Under the pieces are notes generated by a model. It was not told where the DNA came from. It ran no database searches and saw only the letters and a program-made list of their open reading frames with translations. A DNA stretch of 64,000 nt from Allobosea sp. AAP35 (GTDB lineage: Bacteria; Pseudomonadota; Alphaproteobacteria; Rhizobiales; Beijerinckiaceae): positions 186,001-250,000 of the forward strand of contig NZ_LJHQ01000003.1 in the NCBI RefSeq assembly GCF_001295925.1. Direction: 5' to 3'. Position numbers and translations under genes: made by a program. Positions 25,983 to 36,875 of the stretch are shown here, piece by piece. Position 1 is the first letter of the stretch. Every line of letters starts with the position of its first letter.

Positions 25983-27035
25983 ATGTCCCAGAACCCGGAT
26001 ATCCTGTGCGAACTGCGCGGCGCGGCCGGCATGGTCATTCTCGACCGGCCCAGGGCCCTGAACGCGCTGACCCTGCCGATGGTGCGCGAACTGAGCCGGG
26101 CGCTCGATGCCTGGGAGAACGACCCGAAGGTCGAGCGCATCGTGGTGACCAGCACGAGCGAGAAGGCCTTCTGCGCCGGTGGCGACATTCGCGCGCTGCA
26201 CGATCTCGGCCGTGCCGGACGGCATGACGAGATGCTCGCCTTCTGGGGCGAGGAATACATCCTCAACGCGCGCATCAAGGCCTATCCCAAGCCCTATGTG
26301 GCGCTGATCGATGGCATCGTCATGGGGGGCGGCGTCGGGATTTCGCTGCATGGCAGCCACCGAATCGCCGGCGACCGCTATCTCTTCGCCATGCCCGAGG
26401 TCGGGATCGGCTTTTTCCCCGATGTCGGCGCGACCCATGCGCTGCCGCGTCTGCCCGGCGCGATGGGGGCCTATCTCGCCTTGACCGGGGACCGGATCGG
26501 CGCCGCCGATGCGCTGGCCTGCGGACTGGCGACCCACGCCGTCCCCAGCGCGCGGATGCCGGAACTGCTGGACGCCCTCACGCGGCGCGAGGCGCTCGAC
26601 GAAATTCTCGTTCGATACGCCCTCGATCCGGGACCGCCGAAGCTCGCCGCCGAACAGCCGGTCATCGCGGATTGTTTCGGCGCCGACAGCTTGTCGGACG
26701 TGCTGACGCGGCTCGATGCGGCGGCGGACGGCAGCGCCTTCGCGGCGAAGGTGCGCCAGACGCTCGCCACCAAATCGCCGACCAGCGTCGCCATCGCCTT
26801 CGAGCAGATGCGGCGCGGCGGGGGTATGGATTTCGCGCAAGCGATGCGAACCGAATTCCGCATCGTCTCGCGCATTGCCCATGGCCATGATTTCTACGAG
26901 GGCGTACGAGCCGTCGTGATCGACAAGGATCAGGCGCCGCAATGGCGGCCGGCCTCGTTGGACGCGCTCGATCCCGCTGCGATCGAGGCCTATTTCGCGC
27001 CGCTCGGCGCGGGCGAACTGGCGCTGGAGGGATGA
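25983..27035 (+). CDS. 3-hydroxyisobutyryl-CoA hydrolase (enoyl-CoA hydratase superfamily)
   Basis: A 350-residue crotonase-fold enzyme expected to hydrolyse 3-hydroxyisobutyryl-CoA in valine catabolism. The oxyanion-hole segments are FCAGGDIRALH and MGGGVGISLHGSHRI. The MPEVGIGFFPDVGATHALPRL motif, with catalytic Glu and Asp, and the long C-terminus ending in ALDPAAIEAYFAPL separate this group from plain enoyl-CoA hydratases (about 260 residues). The start has GGGGAG upstream. Its stop overlaps the next gene (ATGA), indicating coupling to a small membrane protein. Confidence 0.9.
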   Translation: MSQNPDILCELRGAAGMVILDRPRALNALTLPMVRELSRALDAWENDPKVERIVVTSTSEKAFCAGGDIRALHDLGRAGRHDEMLAFWGEEYILNARIKAYPKPYVALIDGIVMGGGVGISLHGSHRIAGDRYLFAMPEVGIGFFPDVGATHALPRLPGAMGAYLALTGDRIGAADALACGLATHAVPSARMPELLDALTRREALDEILVRYALDPGPPKLAAEQPVIADCFGADSLSDVLTRLDAAADGSAFAAKVRQTLATKSPTSVAIAFEQMRRGGGMDFAQAMRTEFRIVSRIAHGHDFYEGVRAVVIDKDQAPQWRPASLDALDPAAIEAYFAPLGAGELALEG

Positions 27036-27484
27036 GATTGGGCTCGGGTGGCGAGGCGGACGTTCTCCGCGGGGTTCAGATCGACGGATCTCGGGATGGC
27101 GAGACGGCCGCGACGCGCTGGCGGACGGTCCTCGTCTGGCTGCTGCGCATCCTGTCCGTGCTCTGGCTCGCCAAGGGCCTGCTCGCCTGGGCCGTGATCT
27201 TCGGGATCGGCGGCGAGAGCGAGCCGCCCTTCGAGGCGCGCCTGCTGTCATTCCAGGCGATCACCGTCTATTTCGCGGTGATCGATCTCGTCGCGGCCGT
27301 CGGTCTCTGGCTGACCTCGACCTGGGGCGGTGTGCTCTGGCTTCTGGCAGCCATCAGCCAATTGCTGCTGGCCTTCTTTTTCCCGCGCCTGCTGCCGATG
27401 ACCCCCTGGCTCGCAGGGGCCTATGTGGCCGCGATCCTGACCTATTTCCTGGCGACCTGGGCGGCCGAAAACGAAGGCAGCTGA
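27032..27484 (+). CDS. Small four-helix membrane protein (DUF6163-like)
   Basis: A 150-residue protein starting at an ATG that overlaps the previous stop. After a charged N-terminus it has about four membrane segments: VLVWLLRILSVLWLAKGLLAWAVIF, AITVYFAVIDLVAAVGLWL, GVLWLLAAISQLLLAFFF and WLAGAYVAAILTYFLATWA. The layout resembles the DUF6163 family seen next to ldtR in Rhizobiales, from memory rather than a search. No enzymatic residues stand out. It may act in the envelope together with the LdtR/LdtP pair downstream. Confidence 0.72.
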   Translation: MRLGSGGEADVLRGVQIDGSRDGETAATRWRTVLVWLLRILSVLWLAKGLLAWAVIFGIGGESEPPFEARLLSFQAITVYFAVIDLVAAVGLWLTSTWGGVLWLLAAISQLLLAFFFPRLLPMTPWLAGAYVAAILTYFLATWAAENEGS

Positions 27485-27688
27485 GGCAAGCCGGCGCGCC
27501 ATTGCGACGCGCCGCGGTAACAAACGCTTTAGCTTAAGCAATTCCCGCTTCACCTCGCATTCACCCAAAGGGGTAAATCCCTGATTCATCCTGATATTTA
27601 AACTCGTTTTCATCCGCCCCGCCTATGGTGTTTCTCAGAAGCGGATCGGGAAACAATCCCGGCCGACAGTCAACAGGCGGGTAATACC

Positions 27689-28201
27689 ATGAAAGCGAGC
27701 GTCAAGACTTCGGTCGTCGTCAAGTCGGAAGAAGCGGATCTCAAGGTCAAGCCGCTTTATCTGGAGTCACTCACTCTCGTCGAGCGGCTGCATCGCCGGC
27801 TCCTCGACGTGATCAAGGATGAGTTCGAGCGCCGTGGCCGCGACGACGTCAACAGCGTCCAGGCCCTGCTGCTCTACAATATCGGCGATGCCGAGCTCAG
27901 CGCCAGCGAGTTGCGGACGCGCGGCTACTATCTCGGCTCGAACGTCTCCTACAACGTCAAGAAGCTGGTCGAGCTCGGCTATCTCCATCATGCCCGCTCG
28001 CGGATCGACCGTCGTTCCGTGCGCATCAGCCTGACCGAGAAGGGCGCCGAGGTGCACAATCTCGTGAAGGGCGTCTACGACAAGCATGTCCGCACGGTCG
28101 AGCAGATCGGCGGCATCGCGGCCGACGACTTCGAGCGGATGAACAACGCCCTGCTGCGGCTCGAGCGCTTCTGGACCGACCAGATCCGCTACAAGCTCTA
28201 A
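27689..28201 (+). CDS. ldtR: MarR-family regulator LdtR
   Basis: A 170-residue winged-helix regulator. The wHTH runs through SVQALLLYNIGDAELSASELRTRGYYLGSNVSYNVKKLVELGYLHHARSRIDRRSVRISLTEKGAEV, with the MarR wing D-R-R-S-V-R. In Liberibacter and Sinorhizobium, LdtR controls an L,D-transpeptidase gene and osmotic tolerance; the gene pair here matches. A short palindrome GCTTAAGC (27532-27539) in the 204-base upstream region could be part of an autoregulatory site. A hairpin terminator follows the gene. Confidence 0.9.
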   Translation: MKASVKTSVVVKSEEADLKVKPLYLESLTLVERLHRRLLDVIKDEFERRGRDDVNSVQALLLYNIGDAELSASELRTRGYYLGSNVSYNVKKLVELGYLHHARSRIDRRSVRISLTEKGAEVHNLVKGVYDKHVRTVEQIGGIAADDFERMNNALLRLERFWTDQIRYKL

Positions 28202-28248
28202 AAGAGCGGCAGGATCGCCGGCTTTCGACGAAACGCGCCTGGTCTGAC

Positions 28249-28276
28249 AAGCTCCCCGGTTCCGCCGGGGAGCTTT
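28249..28276 (+). terminator. Hairpin terminator after ldtR
   Basis: An 11-bp perfect stem, AAGCTCCCCGG (28249-28259) / CCGGGGAGCTT (28265-28275), with a 5-base loop and only a short T tract. It probably separates the ldtR and ldtP transcripts. Confidence 0.7.
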
Positions 28277-28498
28277 GCCATTGCCTCGGGCCGGCGATGG
28301 CCCTCCCGTTCGAGAGGCCTCCCGCACCCGATGCCATTCGGCGGCGACATCGACGCCATGCCCTAAAATCGCCGCTCTCATCACGCGTCATTAACTGTGC
28401 TACGGCAGCGTCGCATGGAAGACGGCGGCCCGCATGGAGCGGCCACCGTTTGGTGTGTGTGCGCCCGGGCGCATGGAATTGAGTTCGAGAGGGACATG

Positions 28499-29740
28499 AT
28501 GCCGACGATGAGCCTGACCCGCCGCGAGACAGTGATGGCGCTGCTTTCGGGCGCCGCCGCGACCACGGCCGTGCCAGCCTTTGCCCAGCAGGCGGAGTGG
28601 CGCCAGAGCTACGATTCGGGAGCCCGCAACGCGGTCGCCCGTTCGCACACGCCGATGCTGTCGCCGGAATCGCTGCAGGCGACGGAAGCCGCCATCATCG
28701 CCTACCGCGATCTCGCCGCCCGCGGCGGCTGGCCCGCCGTCCAGCTCGGCGGCAAGATGGCCGTGGGCTCGAAGGGCCCCGGCGTCGTGGCCCTGCGCCA
28801 GCGCCTGATCATCACCGGCGACCTTCCGGCCAACACCGGCAACAGCCCCGTCTATGATTCCTATGTCGAGGCGGGCGTGCGCAACTTCCAGGCCCGCGTC
28901 GGGCTGTCGACGACCGGCGCGATCAACCGCGCCACCGTCACCGCGCTGAACGTTCCGATCGAGCAGCGCATCCGCCAGCTCGAGACCAATGTGGTGCGCC
29001 TGCGCTCCTGGTCGGGCAATCTCGGCAACCGCTATGTCGTCGCCAACATCCCGGCCGCGATGGTCGAGACCGTCGAGAACGGCGTCGTCGCCACCCGCCA
29101 TGCCGCCGGCGTCGGCAAGGTCGATCGCCAGTCGCCGCTGCTCTCGACCAAGATCCCCGAGGTCAACTTCAACCCGACCTGGACCGTGCCGGCCTCGATC
29201 ATCCGCAAGGACCTCATCCCCAAGATGAGGAAGGAGCCGAGCTACCTCACCGAGAACAAGATCCGCATCATCGGGCCGCAGGGCGAGATCGCGCCCGAGC
29301 GCGTCAACTGGAACTCCGACGAGGCGACGCGCTACACCTTCCGGCAGGACCCCGGCGGCGAGTTCAACTCGCTGGGCTTCGTACGCATCAATATTCCCAG
29401 CCCGCACGGCGTCTACATGCACGACACCCCGGCCAAGGGCATCTTCGGCGACGATTTCCGCTTCGTCTCCTCGGGCTGCATGCGCGTCCAGAACGTGCGC
29501 GACTACATCGCCTGGCTGCTCAAGGACACCCCCGGCTGGGACCGCGCCAAGATCGACGCCACGATCGCCTCGGGCGAGCGCGTGAACGCCCGCATCAGCA
29601 CCCCGGTGCCGTGCTACTGGGTCTATGTCACCGCCTGGGCGACGCCCGATGGCGGCGTCCAGTTCCGCGACGACATCTACAACAAGGACGGCATGGGCCC
29701 GGCCCCCGTCGCCGCGCTCCAGGGCGAACAGGACATCTGA
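28499..29740 (+). CDS. ldtP: L,D-transpeptidase LdtP, exported
   Basis: About 413 residues. It has a twin-arginine-like signal (LTRRETVMALLSGAAATTAVPAFAQQ), a peptidoglycan-binding domain (GSKGPGVVALRQRLIITGDL...YVEAGVRNFQARVGLSTTGAINRATVTALN), and a YkuD L,D-transpeptidase domain ending with the catalytic signature GVYMHDTPAKGIFG...RFVSSGCMRVQNV (His and Cys present). It makes 3-3 cross-links in the cell wall; in Liberibacter the orthologue is the main LdtR target. ATG 28496 or 28499 is the start; GAGAGGG gives better spacing to 28499. Confidence 0.93.
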   Translation: MPTMSLTRRETVMALLSGAAATTAVPAFAQQAEWRQSYDSGARNAVARSHTPMLSPESLQATEAAIIAYRDLAARGGWPAVQLGGKMAVGSKGPGVVALRQRLIITGDLPANTGNSPVYDSYVEAGVRNFQARVGLSTTGAINRATVTALNVPIEQRIRQLETNVVRLRSWSGNLGNRYVVANIPAAMVETVENGVVATRHAAGVGKVDRQSPLLSTKIPEVNFNPTWTVPASIIRKDLIPKMRKEPSYLTENKIRIIGPQGEIAPERVNWNSDEATRYTFRQDPGGEFNSLGFVRINIPSPHGVYMHDTPAKGIFGDDFRFVSSGCMRVQNVRDYIAWLLKDTPGWDRAKIDATIASGERVNARISTPVPCYWVYVTAWATPDGGVQFRDDIYNKDGMGPAPVAALQGEQDI

Positions 29741-29770
29741 GCGGCTTTCACGGGCCGTGTGAGACGAGGA

Positions 29771-29796
29771 AACCCGCCGGAGACGGCGGGTTTTTT
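29771..29796 (+). terminator. Rho-independent terminator after ldtP
   Basis: Perfect 9-bp stem AACCCGCCG (29771-29779) / CGGCGGGTT (29784-29792), loop GAGA, then six T (29791-29796). It lies 30 bases after the ldtP stop. Confidence 0.9.
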
Positions 29797-29854
29797 CGTG
29801 GGGGGACGCCCGCGACGACGTCGCGCTCGGGAACCCGCTCTCAAACCTCCGCGC

Positions 29855-29905
29855 CGTCATCCTGGACCAGCCGCGCAGCGGCGCAGGCCGGGATCCATCA
29901 TGGAG
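29855..29905. repeat. Degenerate half copy of palindromic family A
   Basis: CGTCATCCTGGA and GGGATCCATCATGGAGC, both characteristic of the complete copy at 24581-24691, occur in the same order, but the right half is missing. It lies between the ldtP terminator and dgdR. Confidence 0.65.
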
Positions 29906-29958
29906 CGCTGTCGTGGCCCGTCGTGGCTTGCGACGGCTTGGCCCGACGGTGGTTCGGA

Positions 29959-30828
29959 TCAGACGGTACCGCCAGCCACGCCCAGCGTCGGCAGGACCGC
30001 GCGGATATGCTCGCCCAATGCGATGGCGGGAGGCGAGGGGCGCGATGCGGAGAATTCCAGCGCGATCCCTATCGCCGGCAGCGGCGGCAATCCGCCCAAG
30101 ACGATGTGCAGGTCGGGCGGAACGGCCATCCGTGTGAGAACGCTGATGGCATGGCCCGAGCGCGCGATCGCGATCAGCCCGGCGAGACTGCTGCTGGCAA
30201 ACGCAATGCGGTAGCGCCGGCCGATCGCCTCCATCGCGGCGCAGGCGGCGCGATAATCCAGCGTCATCGGCGCCGACAGCGCCAGCGGCAGGCTGTCCTG
30301 GGAGAGGATCTCCGGCTGCGCTTCGCTCGCGACCCAGACGAAATCCTCGCGCCGCAGCGCCGTGCCGGCGTCAGGGTCCGGCAGCGAGACCAGAGCCATC
30401 TCGATCTGCCGCCGATGGAGCAGGGGCCGCAACTCCGATGTCGGCGCGCACACCATGCGCAACTCGACATCGGGGTGCTGCGCGCAAAAGCCCCTGAGCA
30501 GGTCCGGCAGGAACGCGGTCGCGTAATCCTCCGGGCAGCCCAGGCTCACCGATCCCTTGAGGCCGGTCCCGCGCATGTCGGCCAGGATCTCGTCATGGCG
30601 GGCGAGCAGCGCCTCGGCATGCGCCAGCAGCTTTTCACCGGCCGTGGTCAGCCTCACGCCCGACCCGGTCCGGTGGAGGAGGGGCTGGCCGGTCAGGGCT
30701 TCGAGGCGCTGGATCTGCATGCTGAGCGCCGACTGCGTCCGCCCGACCTGCGATGAGGCGACGCTGATCGAACCCGCCCGCGCGACGACGGCGAAGTTCC
30801 GCAGCAATCCGAGATCGAGCATGCGCAT
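29959..30828 (-). CDS. dgdR: LysR-family regulator, probable DgdR
   Basis: A 289-residue LysR-type regulator: N-terminal HTH in LLRNFAVVARAGSISVASSQVGRTQSALSMQIQRLEALTGQPLLHRTG, and a periplasmic-binding-like effector domain from about residue 90. It is divergent from a gene closely matching 2,2-dialkylglycine decarboxylase. In Burkholderia cepacia the same arrangement holds, with DgdR repressing dgdA until dialkylglycines are present, so the name rests on context. ATG 30828 or ATG 30822 is the start. Confidence 0.8.
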   Translation of the reverse strand: MRMLDLGLLRNFAVVARAGSISVASSQVGRTQSALSMQIQRLEALTGQPLLHRTGSGVRLTTAGEKLLAHAEALLARHDEILADMRGTGLKGSVSLGCPEDYATAFLPDLLRGFCAQHPDVELRMVCAPTSELRPLLHRRQIEMALVSLPDPDAGTALRREDFVWVASEAQPEILSQDSLPLALSAPMTLDYRAACAAMEAIGRRYRIAFASSSLAGLIAIARSGHAISVLTRMAVPPDLHIVLGGLPPLPAIGIALEFSASRPSPPAIALGEHIRAVLPTLGVAGGTV

Positions 30829-30846
30829 GCCATCAAATTATTCGAT

Positions 30847-30864
30847 ATCGGCTTGCAAGACTAT
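30847..30864. promoter_or_regulatory. Candidate LysR operator between dgdR and dgdA
   Basis: An imperfect palindrome built around perfect CTTGCAAG (30852-30859), flanked by AT on both sides, gives a T-N-A LysR-box-like pattern. It lies 19 bases before the dgdR start and about 70 bases before dgdA, placed to control both. Confidence 0.4.
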
Positions 30865-30894
30865 CAATTTGCGCACTGCGGTCGGCGCCTCTAA

Positions 30895-32241
<1,347 letters not shown>

Positions 32242-32460
32242 GACGACAGGCCTCGCGCTGCGGACAAAGCGGTTCATTGTCGCTCCGCTTGCGCGCTCTT
32301 GTCGCCGGCTTCGTGCTTGTAAAAGGCGCGCCGCGAATGCTACGGGACCCGCAATGGCGGGATCGCGCGCGCGGATTCCGCAAGCCTTCGCAACCGCATG
32401 CCGCCTGGGCTCGTAACGCCTTTCGGCCTTGCGACGATCCAGCGCCGATGGAGCCTCGCC

Positions 32461-33762
32461 ATGAGCCATGACGCCGCCGCCCAGCACCACCTCTCGAACG
32501 CGTTCTTCGCGGCCTCGCTCGCCGATTCCGACCCCGAGATCGCCCGCGCCATCGAACTCGAGCTCGGTCGCCAGCGCGAGGAGATCGAGCTGATCGCCTC
32601 GGAGAACATCGTCTCGCGGGCCGTGCTCGAAGCGCAGGGCTCGGTGATGACCAACAAATATGCGGAAGGGTATCCCGGCCGGCGCTATTATGGCGGCTGC
32701 CAGTTCGTCGACATTGCCGAGAAGCTAGCGATCGAGCGCGCCACCCGCCTGTTCGGCTGCGGCTTCGCCAATGTCCAGCCGAACTCCGGCAGCCAGGCCA
32801 ACCAGGCCGTGTTCATGGCGCTGATGCAGCCCGGCGACACCTTCATGGGTCTCGATCTCGCCGCCGGCGGGCACCTGACCCATGGCGCGCCGGTCAACCA
32901 GTCCGGCAAATGGTTCAACGTCGTCTCCTACGGCGTCTGCGTCGTCGATCAGCTCATCGACTATGACGCGCTCGAGCGCCTCGCCCGCGAGCACAAGCCC
33001 AAGGTCATCGTCGCCGGCGGCTCGGCCTATGCCCGCCACTGGGATTTCGCCCGCTTCCGCGCCATCGCCGACGAGGTCGGCGCCTGGCTCTTCGTCGACA
33101 TGGCCCATTTTGCCGGCCTCGTCGCGGGCGGCGCCCATCCCTCGCCCTTCCCGCATGCCCATGTCGCGACCACGACCACGCACAAGACCCTGCGCGGCCC
33201 GCGCGGCGGCATGATCCTGACCAATGACGAGGCGCTGGCGAAGAAGTTCAACTCGGCGATCTTCCCCGGCATCCAGGGCGGGCCGCTGATGCATGTCATC
33301 GCCGCCAAGGCCGTCGCCTTCCAGGAGGCGCTGCAGCCCGAGTTCAAGATCTACGCCCGCGCCGTCGTCGAGAATGCGAAGGCCCTGGCCGACACGCTCA
33401 AGACCAAGGGCTTCGACCTCGTCACCGGCGGCACCGACAACCATCTGATGCTGGTTGACCTGCGCTCGAAGAAGGTCACCGGCAAGGCCGCCGAGATCGC
33501 GCTCGGCCGCGCTCACATCACCTGCAACAAGAACGGCATCCCCTTCGACCCGGAGAAGCCGATGGTCACCTCCGGCATTCGCCTCGGCACGCCGGCGGCG
33601 ACCTCGCGCGGCTTCGGCGTTGCCGAGTTCAAGAAGGTCGGCGAGTTGATCGCCGAGGTGCTGGACGGCCTGGCGGTGAATGGCGAAGAGGGCAACGCGG
33701 CGACCGAGCAGTCGGTGAAGGCCAAGGCGCTTGAGCTGACCGGGCGCTTCCCGATCTATTGA
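32461..33762 (+). CDS. glyA: Serine hydroxymethyltransferase
   Basis: Converts serine and tetrahydrofolate to glycine and 5,10-methylene-THF, the main one-carbon source. 433 residues. Motifs: [38 protein letters not shown], and the PLP lysine K242 in [17 protein letters not shown] 32461 has GGAG 8 bases upstream. It heads the conserved glyA-nrdR-rib-nusB-thiL order, but a toxin-antitoxin pair is inserted between glyA and nrdR. Confidence 0.97.
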   Translation: MSHDAAAQHHLSNAFFAASLADSDPEIARAIELELGRQREEIELIASENIVSRAVLEAQGSVMTNKYAEGYPGRRYYGGCQFVDIAEKLAIERATRLFGCGFANVQPNSGSQANQAVFMALMQPGDTFMGLDLAAGGHLTHGAPVNQSGKWFNVVSYGVCVVDQLIDYDALERLAREHKPKVIVAGGSAYARHWDFARFRAIADEVGAWLFVDMAHFAGLVAGGAHPSPFPHAHVATTTTHKTLRGPRGGMILTNDEALAKKFNSAIFPGIQGGPLMHVIAAKAVAFQEALQPEFKIYARAVVENAKALADTLKTKGFDLVTGGTDNHLMLVDLRSKKVTGKAAEIALGRAHITCNKNGIPFDPEKPMVTSGIRLGTPAATSRGFGVAEFKKVGELIAEVLDGLAVNGEEGNAATEQSVKAKALELTGRFPIY

Positions 33763-33838
33763 GAGAACGTTCAGACGCAAGCACGGCTTGAATTTGCTGC
33801 CCTACAGGGTTACATACAAGCCTGCGCTGGAGGTCGGT

Positions 33839-34081
33839 ATGAGCAAGCAAGCTGTGACAATGCGAGAGTTGCAGAAGATGTCGGCTGCGACCATCAAGGC
33901 GCTGCCGCATGCTGTTCCGATCCAGAGCGACGGGGAAACCGTCGCGTTTCTGACACCGCTGAGAGTGCCGGATCCGGAGGCCTGGACGCGTGTTCTTGAC
34001 CAGATCGAGGCGCATCATGCCCAATTGAGCCCAGACGCGAAGGCTTGGCTGGAGCAGTTCCTCGACGCGCGCGAACAGTGA
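33839..34081 (+). CDS. Putative antitoxin (Phd-like) of a PIN toxin
   Basis: An 80-residue protein, starting at ATG 33839 with GGAGG six bases upstream. The N-terminus (VTMRELQKMSAATIKALPHAVPIQSDGETVAFLTPL) resembles Phd/YefM-like antitoxins, with a beta-strand pair ending in PL; the C-terminus (PEAWTRVLDQIEAHHAQLSPDAKAWLEQFLD) is an amphipathic helix suited to bind a toxin. Its TGA overlaps the GTG of the PIN gene. Codon use is less GC3-biased than in glyA, consistent with transfer. Confidence 0.75.
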   Translation: MSKQAVTMRELQKMSAATIKALPHAVPIQSDGETVAFLTPLRVPDPEAWTRVLDQIEAHHAQLSPDAKAWLEQFLDAREQ

Positions 34082-34548
34082 CCGCCGGCCGCAAACCTTC
34101 GGCTGCTTTGGTTGTTGACACCAACATCGTTCTATCGATGGTTTTGGGCTTCAGGCTGCGTGGGGTCTGGGATAGGATTGTGACACGCCGGCGTCTGCTG
34201 TTTTCGGTGGAATCGGTCGCGGAGTTGACGGCCGTACTCTGGCATTTGCGCGATCGCGCGCCAGATGCCGAAGATGACGCGAAAAATGTGTTGCGTCTGA
34301 TGGAGGTCCCGCAGGAAGCACGCTATCGAGACTCACTGACGCAGGCAGCAGACACTCTCCGCAACGCGGCCGCATCCAGAAACGGCAGCGTCAAGGACGC
34401 CCACATTCTCGCGCTGGCGTGGGCCTACGACGCCGACATCTGGTCTCACGACCGCGATTTCGCCGGCACCGGCTGGCCGTCATGGTCCAGCGCCAATCTC
34501 GCCGCTGCTCTCGGCGACGAGACCGCCGCATCCGTCGCGAACCCCTGA
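34078..34548 (+). CDS. PIN-domain toxin (VapC-like ribonuclease)
   Basis: A 156-residue PIN protein. The acidic metal-binding residues are all visible: Asp in ALVVDTNIVLS, Glu in SVESVAELTAVLW, Asp in GSVKDAHILALAWAYDADI and Asp in WSHDRDF. VapC-like toxins cleave tRNA or rRNA. The start is GTG 34078, overlapping the antitoxin stop (GTGA), the usual coupling in toxin-antitoxin pairs. The gene ends 9 bases before nrdR, splitting a conserved housekeeping order. Confidence 0.85.
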   Translation: MTAGRKPSAALVVDTNIVLSMVLGFRLRGVWDRIVTRRRLLFSVESVAELTAVLWHLRDRAPDAEDDAKNVLRLMEVPQEARYRDSLTQAADTLRNAAASRNGSVKDAHILALAWAYDADIWSHDRDFAGTGWPSWSSANLAAALGDETAASVANP

Positions 34549-34557
34549 AAGCCCGCC

Positions 34558-35055
34558 ATGCGTTGTCCCTATTGCGGCTCCCTCGACACGCAGGTGAAGG
34601 ATTCGCGCCCCACCGACGATTCCGCATCGATCCGCCGGCGCCGCGTCTGCCCCGATTGCGGCGGCCGCTTCACCACCTTCGAGCGGGTGCAATTGCGCGA
34701 ACTCACCGTGGTCAAGCGCTCGGGCCGGCGCACCGTCTTCGACCGCGACAAGTTGCAGACCTCGATCGAGGTCGCGCTGCGCAAGCGCGCGGTCGCGCCC
34801 GAGCGGATCGAGCGCATGGTCAATGGCATCGTGCGTCAGCTCGAAAGCTCCGGCGAGGCCGAGATCGCCAGCTCCGCCATCGGCGAACTGGTCATGGAAG
34901 GGCTGAAGGCGCTCGACGACGTCGCCTATGTCCGCTTCGCCTCGGTCTACAAGAACTTCCGCGAGGCTCGCGATTTCGAGGAGATCCTGGGCCAGCTCAA
35001 TGCCGATGAAGAGGTAGGCGAAGCGCCAGCCCCGTCAGCGCGCGCCGATGACTGA
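34558..35055 (+). CDS. nrdR: Transcriptional repressor NrdR
   Basis: A 165-residue ATP/dATP-sensing repressor of ribonucleotide reductase genes. The N-terminal zinc ribbon uses MRCPYCG and [15 protein letters not shown]; the ATP-cone follows with [27 protein letters not shown] and ends [20 protein letters not shown]. It overlaps ribD by 8 bases and starts the riboflavin operon, as in many alphaproteobacteria. Confidence 0.96.
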   Translation: MRCPYCGSLDTQVKDSRPTDDSASIRRRRVCPDCGGRFTTFERVQLRELTVVKRSGRRTVFDRDKLQTSIEVALRKRAVAPERIERMVNGIVRQLESSGEAEIASSAIGELVMEGLKALDDVAYVRFASVYKNFREARDFEEILGQLNADEEVGEAPAPSARADD

Positions 35056-36193
35056 TCCGGGCAGCGCGCAGGCAGCAACCGACAAGGCCTTCATGCGCCA
35101 GGCGCTGGCCTTCGGCGCGCGCGGCCAGGGCACGACCTGGCCCAACCCCTCCGTCGGCGCCATCGTCACGCAAGACACCGCCGACGGCCCCGTCATCGTC
35201 GCGCGCGGTCGCACCCAGCCGGGCGGCCGTCCCCATGGCGAAGCCGATGCCTTCGACCGGGCGGGGCCGCAGGGGGCGGCCGGCGGCACGCTCTATGTCA
35301 CGCTGGAACCTTGCTCGCACCGCACGATCCGCGCCGCCACCCCTTGCGTCGAGCGCACGATCCTGGCTGGCGTCCGGCGTGTGGTCGCAGCCATGGCCGA
35401 TCCCAACCCGTTGTTCCAGGGCCTCGGTTTCGCGCTGCTGCGGACGGCTGGCATCGCTGTGACGACGGGCATCCTGGCGAAAGAGGCGCACGCCACTCAT
35501 CGCGGCCATGTGCTGCGGGTGACGCGCGGACGGCCGATGGTGACGTTCAAGATCGCTCGCACGGCGGATGGCTATGCCGGCGGGCCGGGCGGCGCGCGCA
35601 TTGCGGTGTCCTGCCCCGCCGCCAATGGCTGGGTCCAGCTGCAGCGTGCCCATCACGACGCGATCATGCTGGGCATCGGCACGGTCATGGCCGATGATCC
35701 GCTATTGACCGTGCGCCTGCCGGGCATGGCGGGGCGTTCGCCGATCCGGATCATCCTGGATTCGCATCTGCGGCTGCCGCTGAGCTCGCAGCTCGTGAAG
35801 ACCGTTGCGCAGGTCCCCGTCTGGGTAATCGCGACGGAGGCCGCTCCGGTCGATCGCGAGACGGCGCTTGTCGCCGCCGGCGTCGAGGTCATGCGCGTCG
35901 GCGCCGGTCCGGACGGCCATCTCGATCTCACCGAGGCGCTGCAACTGCTAGGCATGCGCGGCATCACGCGCATCTTCTCGGAAGGCGGCCCGACGGTTGC
36001 CGAAAAGATGGCACTCGCAGGACTGCTCGACGAGGTCGTGGTCTCGACCTCGCCGAACGCGCTGGGGCAGGCCGGCATCGTCGCCGTGCGCCCGGCTCTT
36101 GCGGCGCTGCTGGCCGACCCCGATCTCTACGTCCTTGCCGAGACCGCGTTCATCGGTCACGACCATTTCGAGCATTTCACGAGGACAGGCTGA
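35048..36193 (+). CDS. ribD: Bifunctional pyrimidine deaminase/reductase RibD
   Basis: Catalyses the second (deamination) and third (ribosyl reduction) steps of riboflavin synthesis. 381 residues. The deaminase domain has the zinc His and catalytic Glu in [11 protein letters not shown] (usually HAE) and the zinc cysteines in [14 protein letters not shown]. The Cys-to-Cys spacing is two residues longer than the common PCSHxGRTPPC form. The reductase domain starts near [11 protein letters not shown] and includes [17 protein letters not shown] and [10 protein letters not shown]. It overlaps nrdR by 8 bases and ribE by 1. Confidence 0.92.
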   Translation: MTDPGSAQAATDKAFMRQALAFGARGQGTTWPNPSVGAIVTQDTADGPVIVARGRTQPGGRPHGEADAFDRAGPQGAAGGTLYVTLEPCSHRTIRAATPCVERTILAGVRRVVAAMADPNPLFQGLGFALLRTAGIAVTTGILAKEAHATHRGHVLRVTRGRPMVTFKIARTADGYAGGPGGARIAVSCPAANGWVQLQRAHHDAIMLGIGTVMADDPLLTVRLPGMAGRSPIRIILDSHLRLPLSSQLVKTVAQVPVWVIATEAAPVDRETALVAAGVEVMRVGAGPDGHLDLTEALQLLGMRGITRIFSEGGPTVAEKMALAGLLDEVVVSTSPNALGQAGIVAVRPALAALLADPDLYVLAETAFIGHDHFEHFTRTG

Positions 36194-36834
36194 TGTTCAC
36201 CGGCATCGTCACCGCCATCGGCACCGTCGTCGAGGCCGAGCGCAAGGGCCCGAGCCTGAAGCGGCTGGCCATCGCCAGCCCCTATGAGGCGGACGGCATC
36301 GCGATCGGCGCCTCGATCGCCTGCGGCGGCGTCTGCCTGACGGTGACGGCCCTGCGGCCGCGCGAGGATGGCGAGCCGGGCTGCATCTTCCAGGTCGAGG
36401 CGGCCGCCGAGACCCTGTCGAAGACACAGGTCGGGACCTGGGAGCCCGGCACCGCGATCAATCTCGAACGCTCGCTCAAGGTCGGCGACGAACTCGGCGG
36501 CCATCTCGTCACCGGCCATGTCGACGGCGTCGGCGAGATCCTCCAGATCGAGCCGATCGCGCCTGATCCCGACGAGCCCTGGGGCGCCACCGCGCGCTTT
36601 CATATCCGCGCGCCGCAAGGGTTGCCGCGCTTCATCGCCGCCAAGGGCTCGATTTGCCTCGATGGCACCTCGCTGACGGTCAACAGCGTCGAGGACGACG
36701 TCTTCACCGTGCTGCTGATTCCGCATTCCTTCACGGTGACCACCTGGGGGCAGCGCAAGACGGGCGATCCCGTCCATGTCGAGGTCGATCTGATGGCCCG
36801 TTATGCCGCGCGGCTTGCAGAGGCGCGCAGCTAG
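36193..36834 (+). CDS. ribE: Riboflavin synthase alpha chain
   Basis: Dismutates two 6,7-dimethyl-8-ribityllumazine molecules into riboflavin. 213 residues with two lumazine-binding repeats: [12 protein letters not shown]...[16 protein letters not shown] (repeat 1) and [15 protein letters not shown]...[18 protein letters not shown] (repeat 2). The start overlaps the ribD stop as TGATG, so translation is coupled. ribH follows after 41 bases. Confidence 0.96.
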   Translation: MFTGIVTAIGTVVEAERKGPSLKRLAIASPYEADGIAIGASIACGGVCLTVTALRPREDGEPGCIFQVEAAAETLSKTQVGTWEPGTAINLERSLKVGDELGGHLVTGHVDGVGEILQIEPIAPDPDEPWGATARFHIRAPQGLPRFIAAKGSICLDGTSLTVNSVEDDVFTVLLIPHSFTVTTWGQRKTGDPVHVEVDLMARYAARLAEARS

Positions 36835-36875
36835 GTCTAACCAGCGGCCTCATACTTTCGACAAGGACAAGAACC

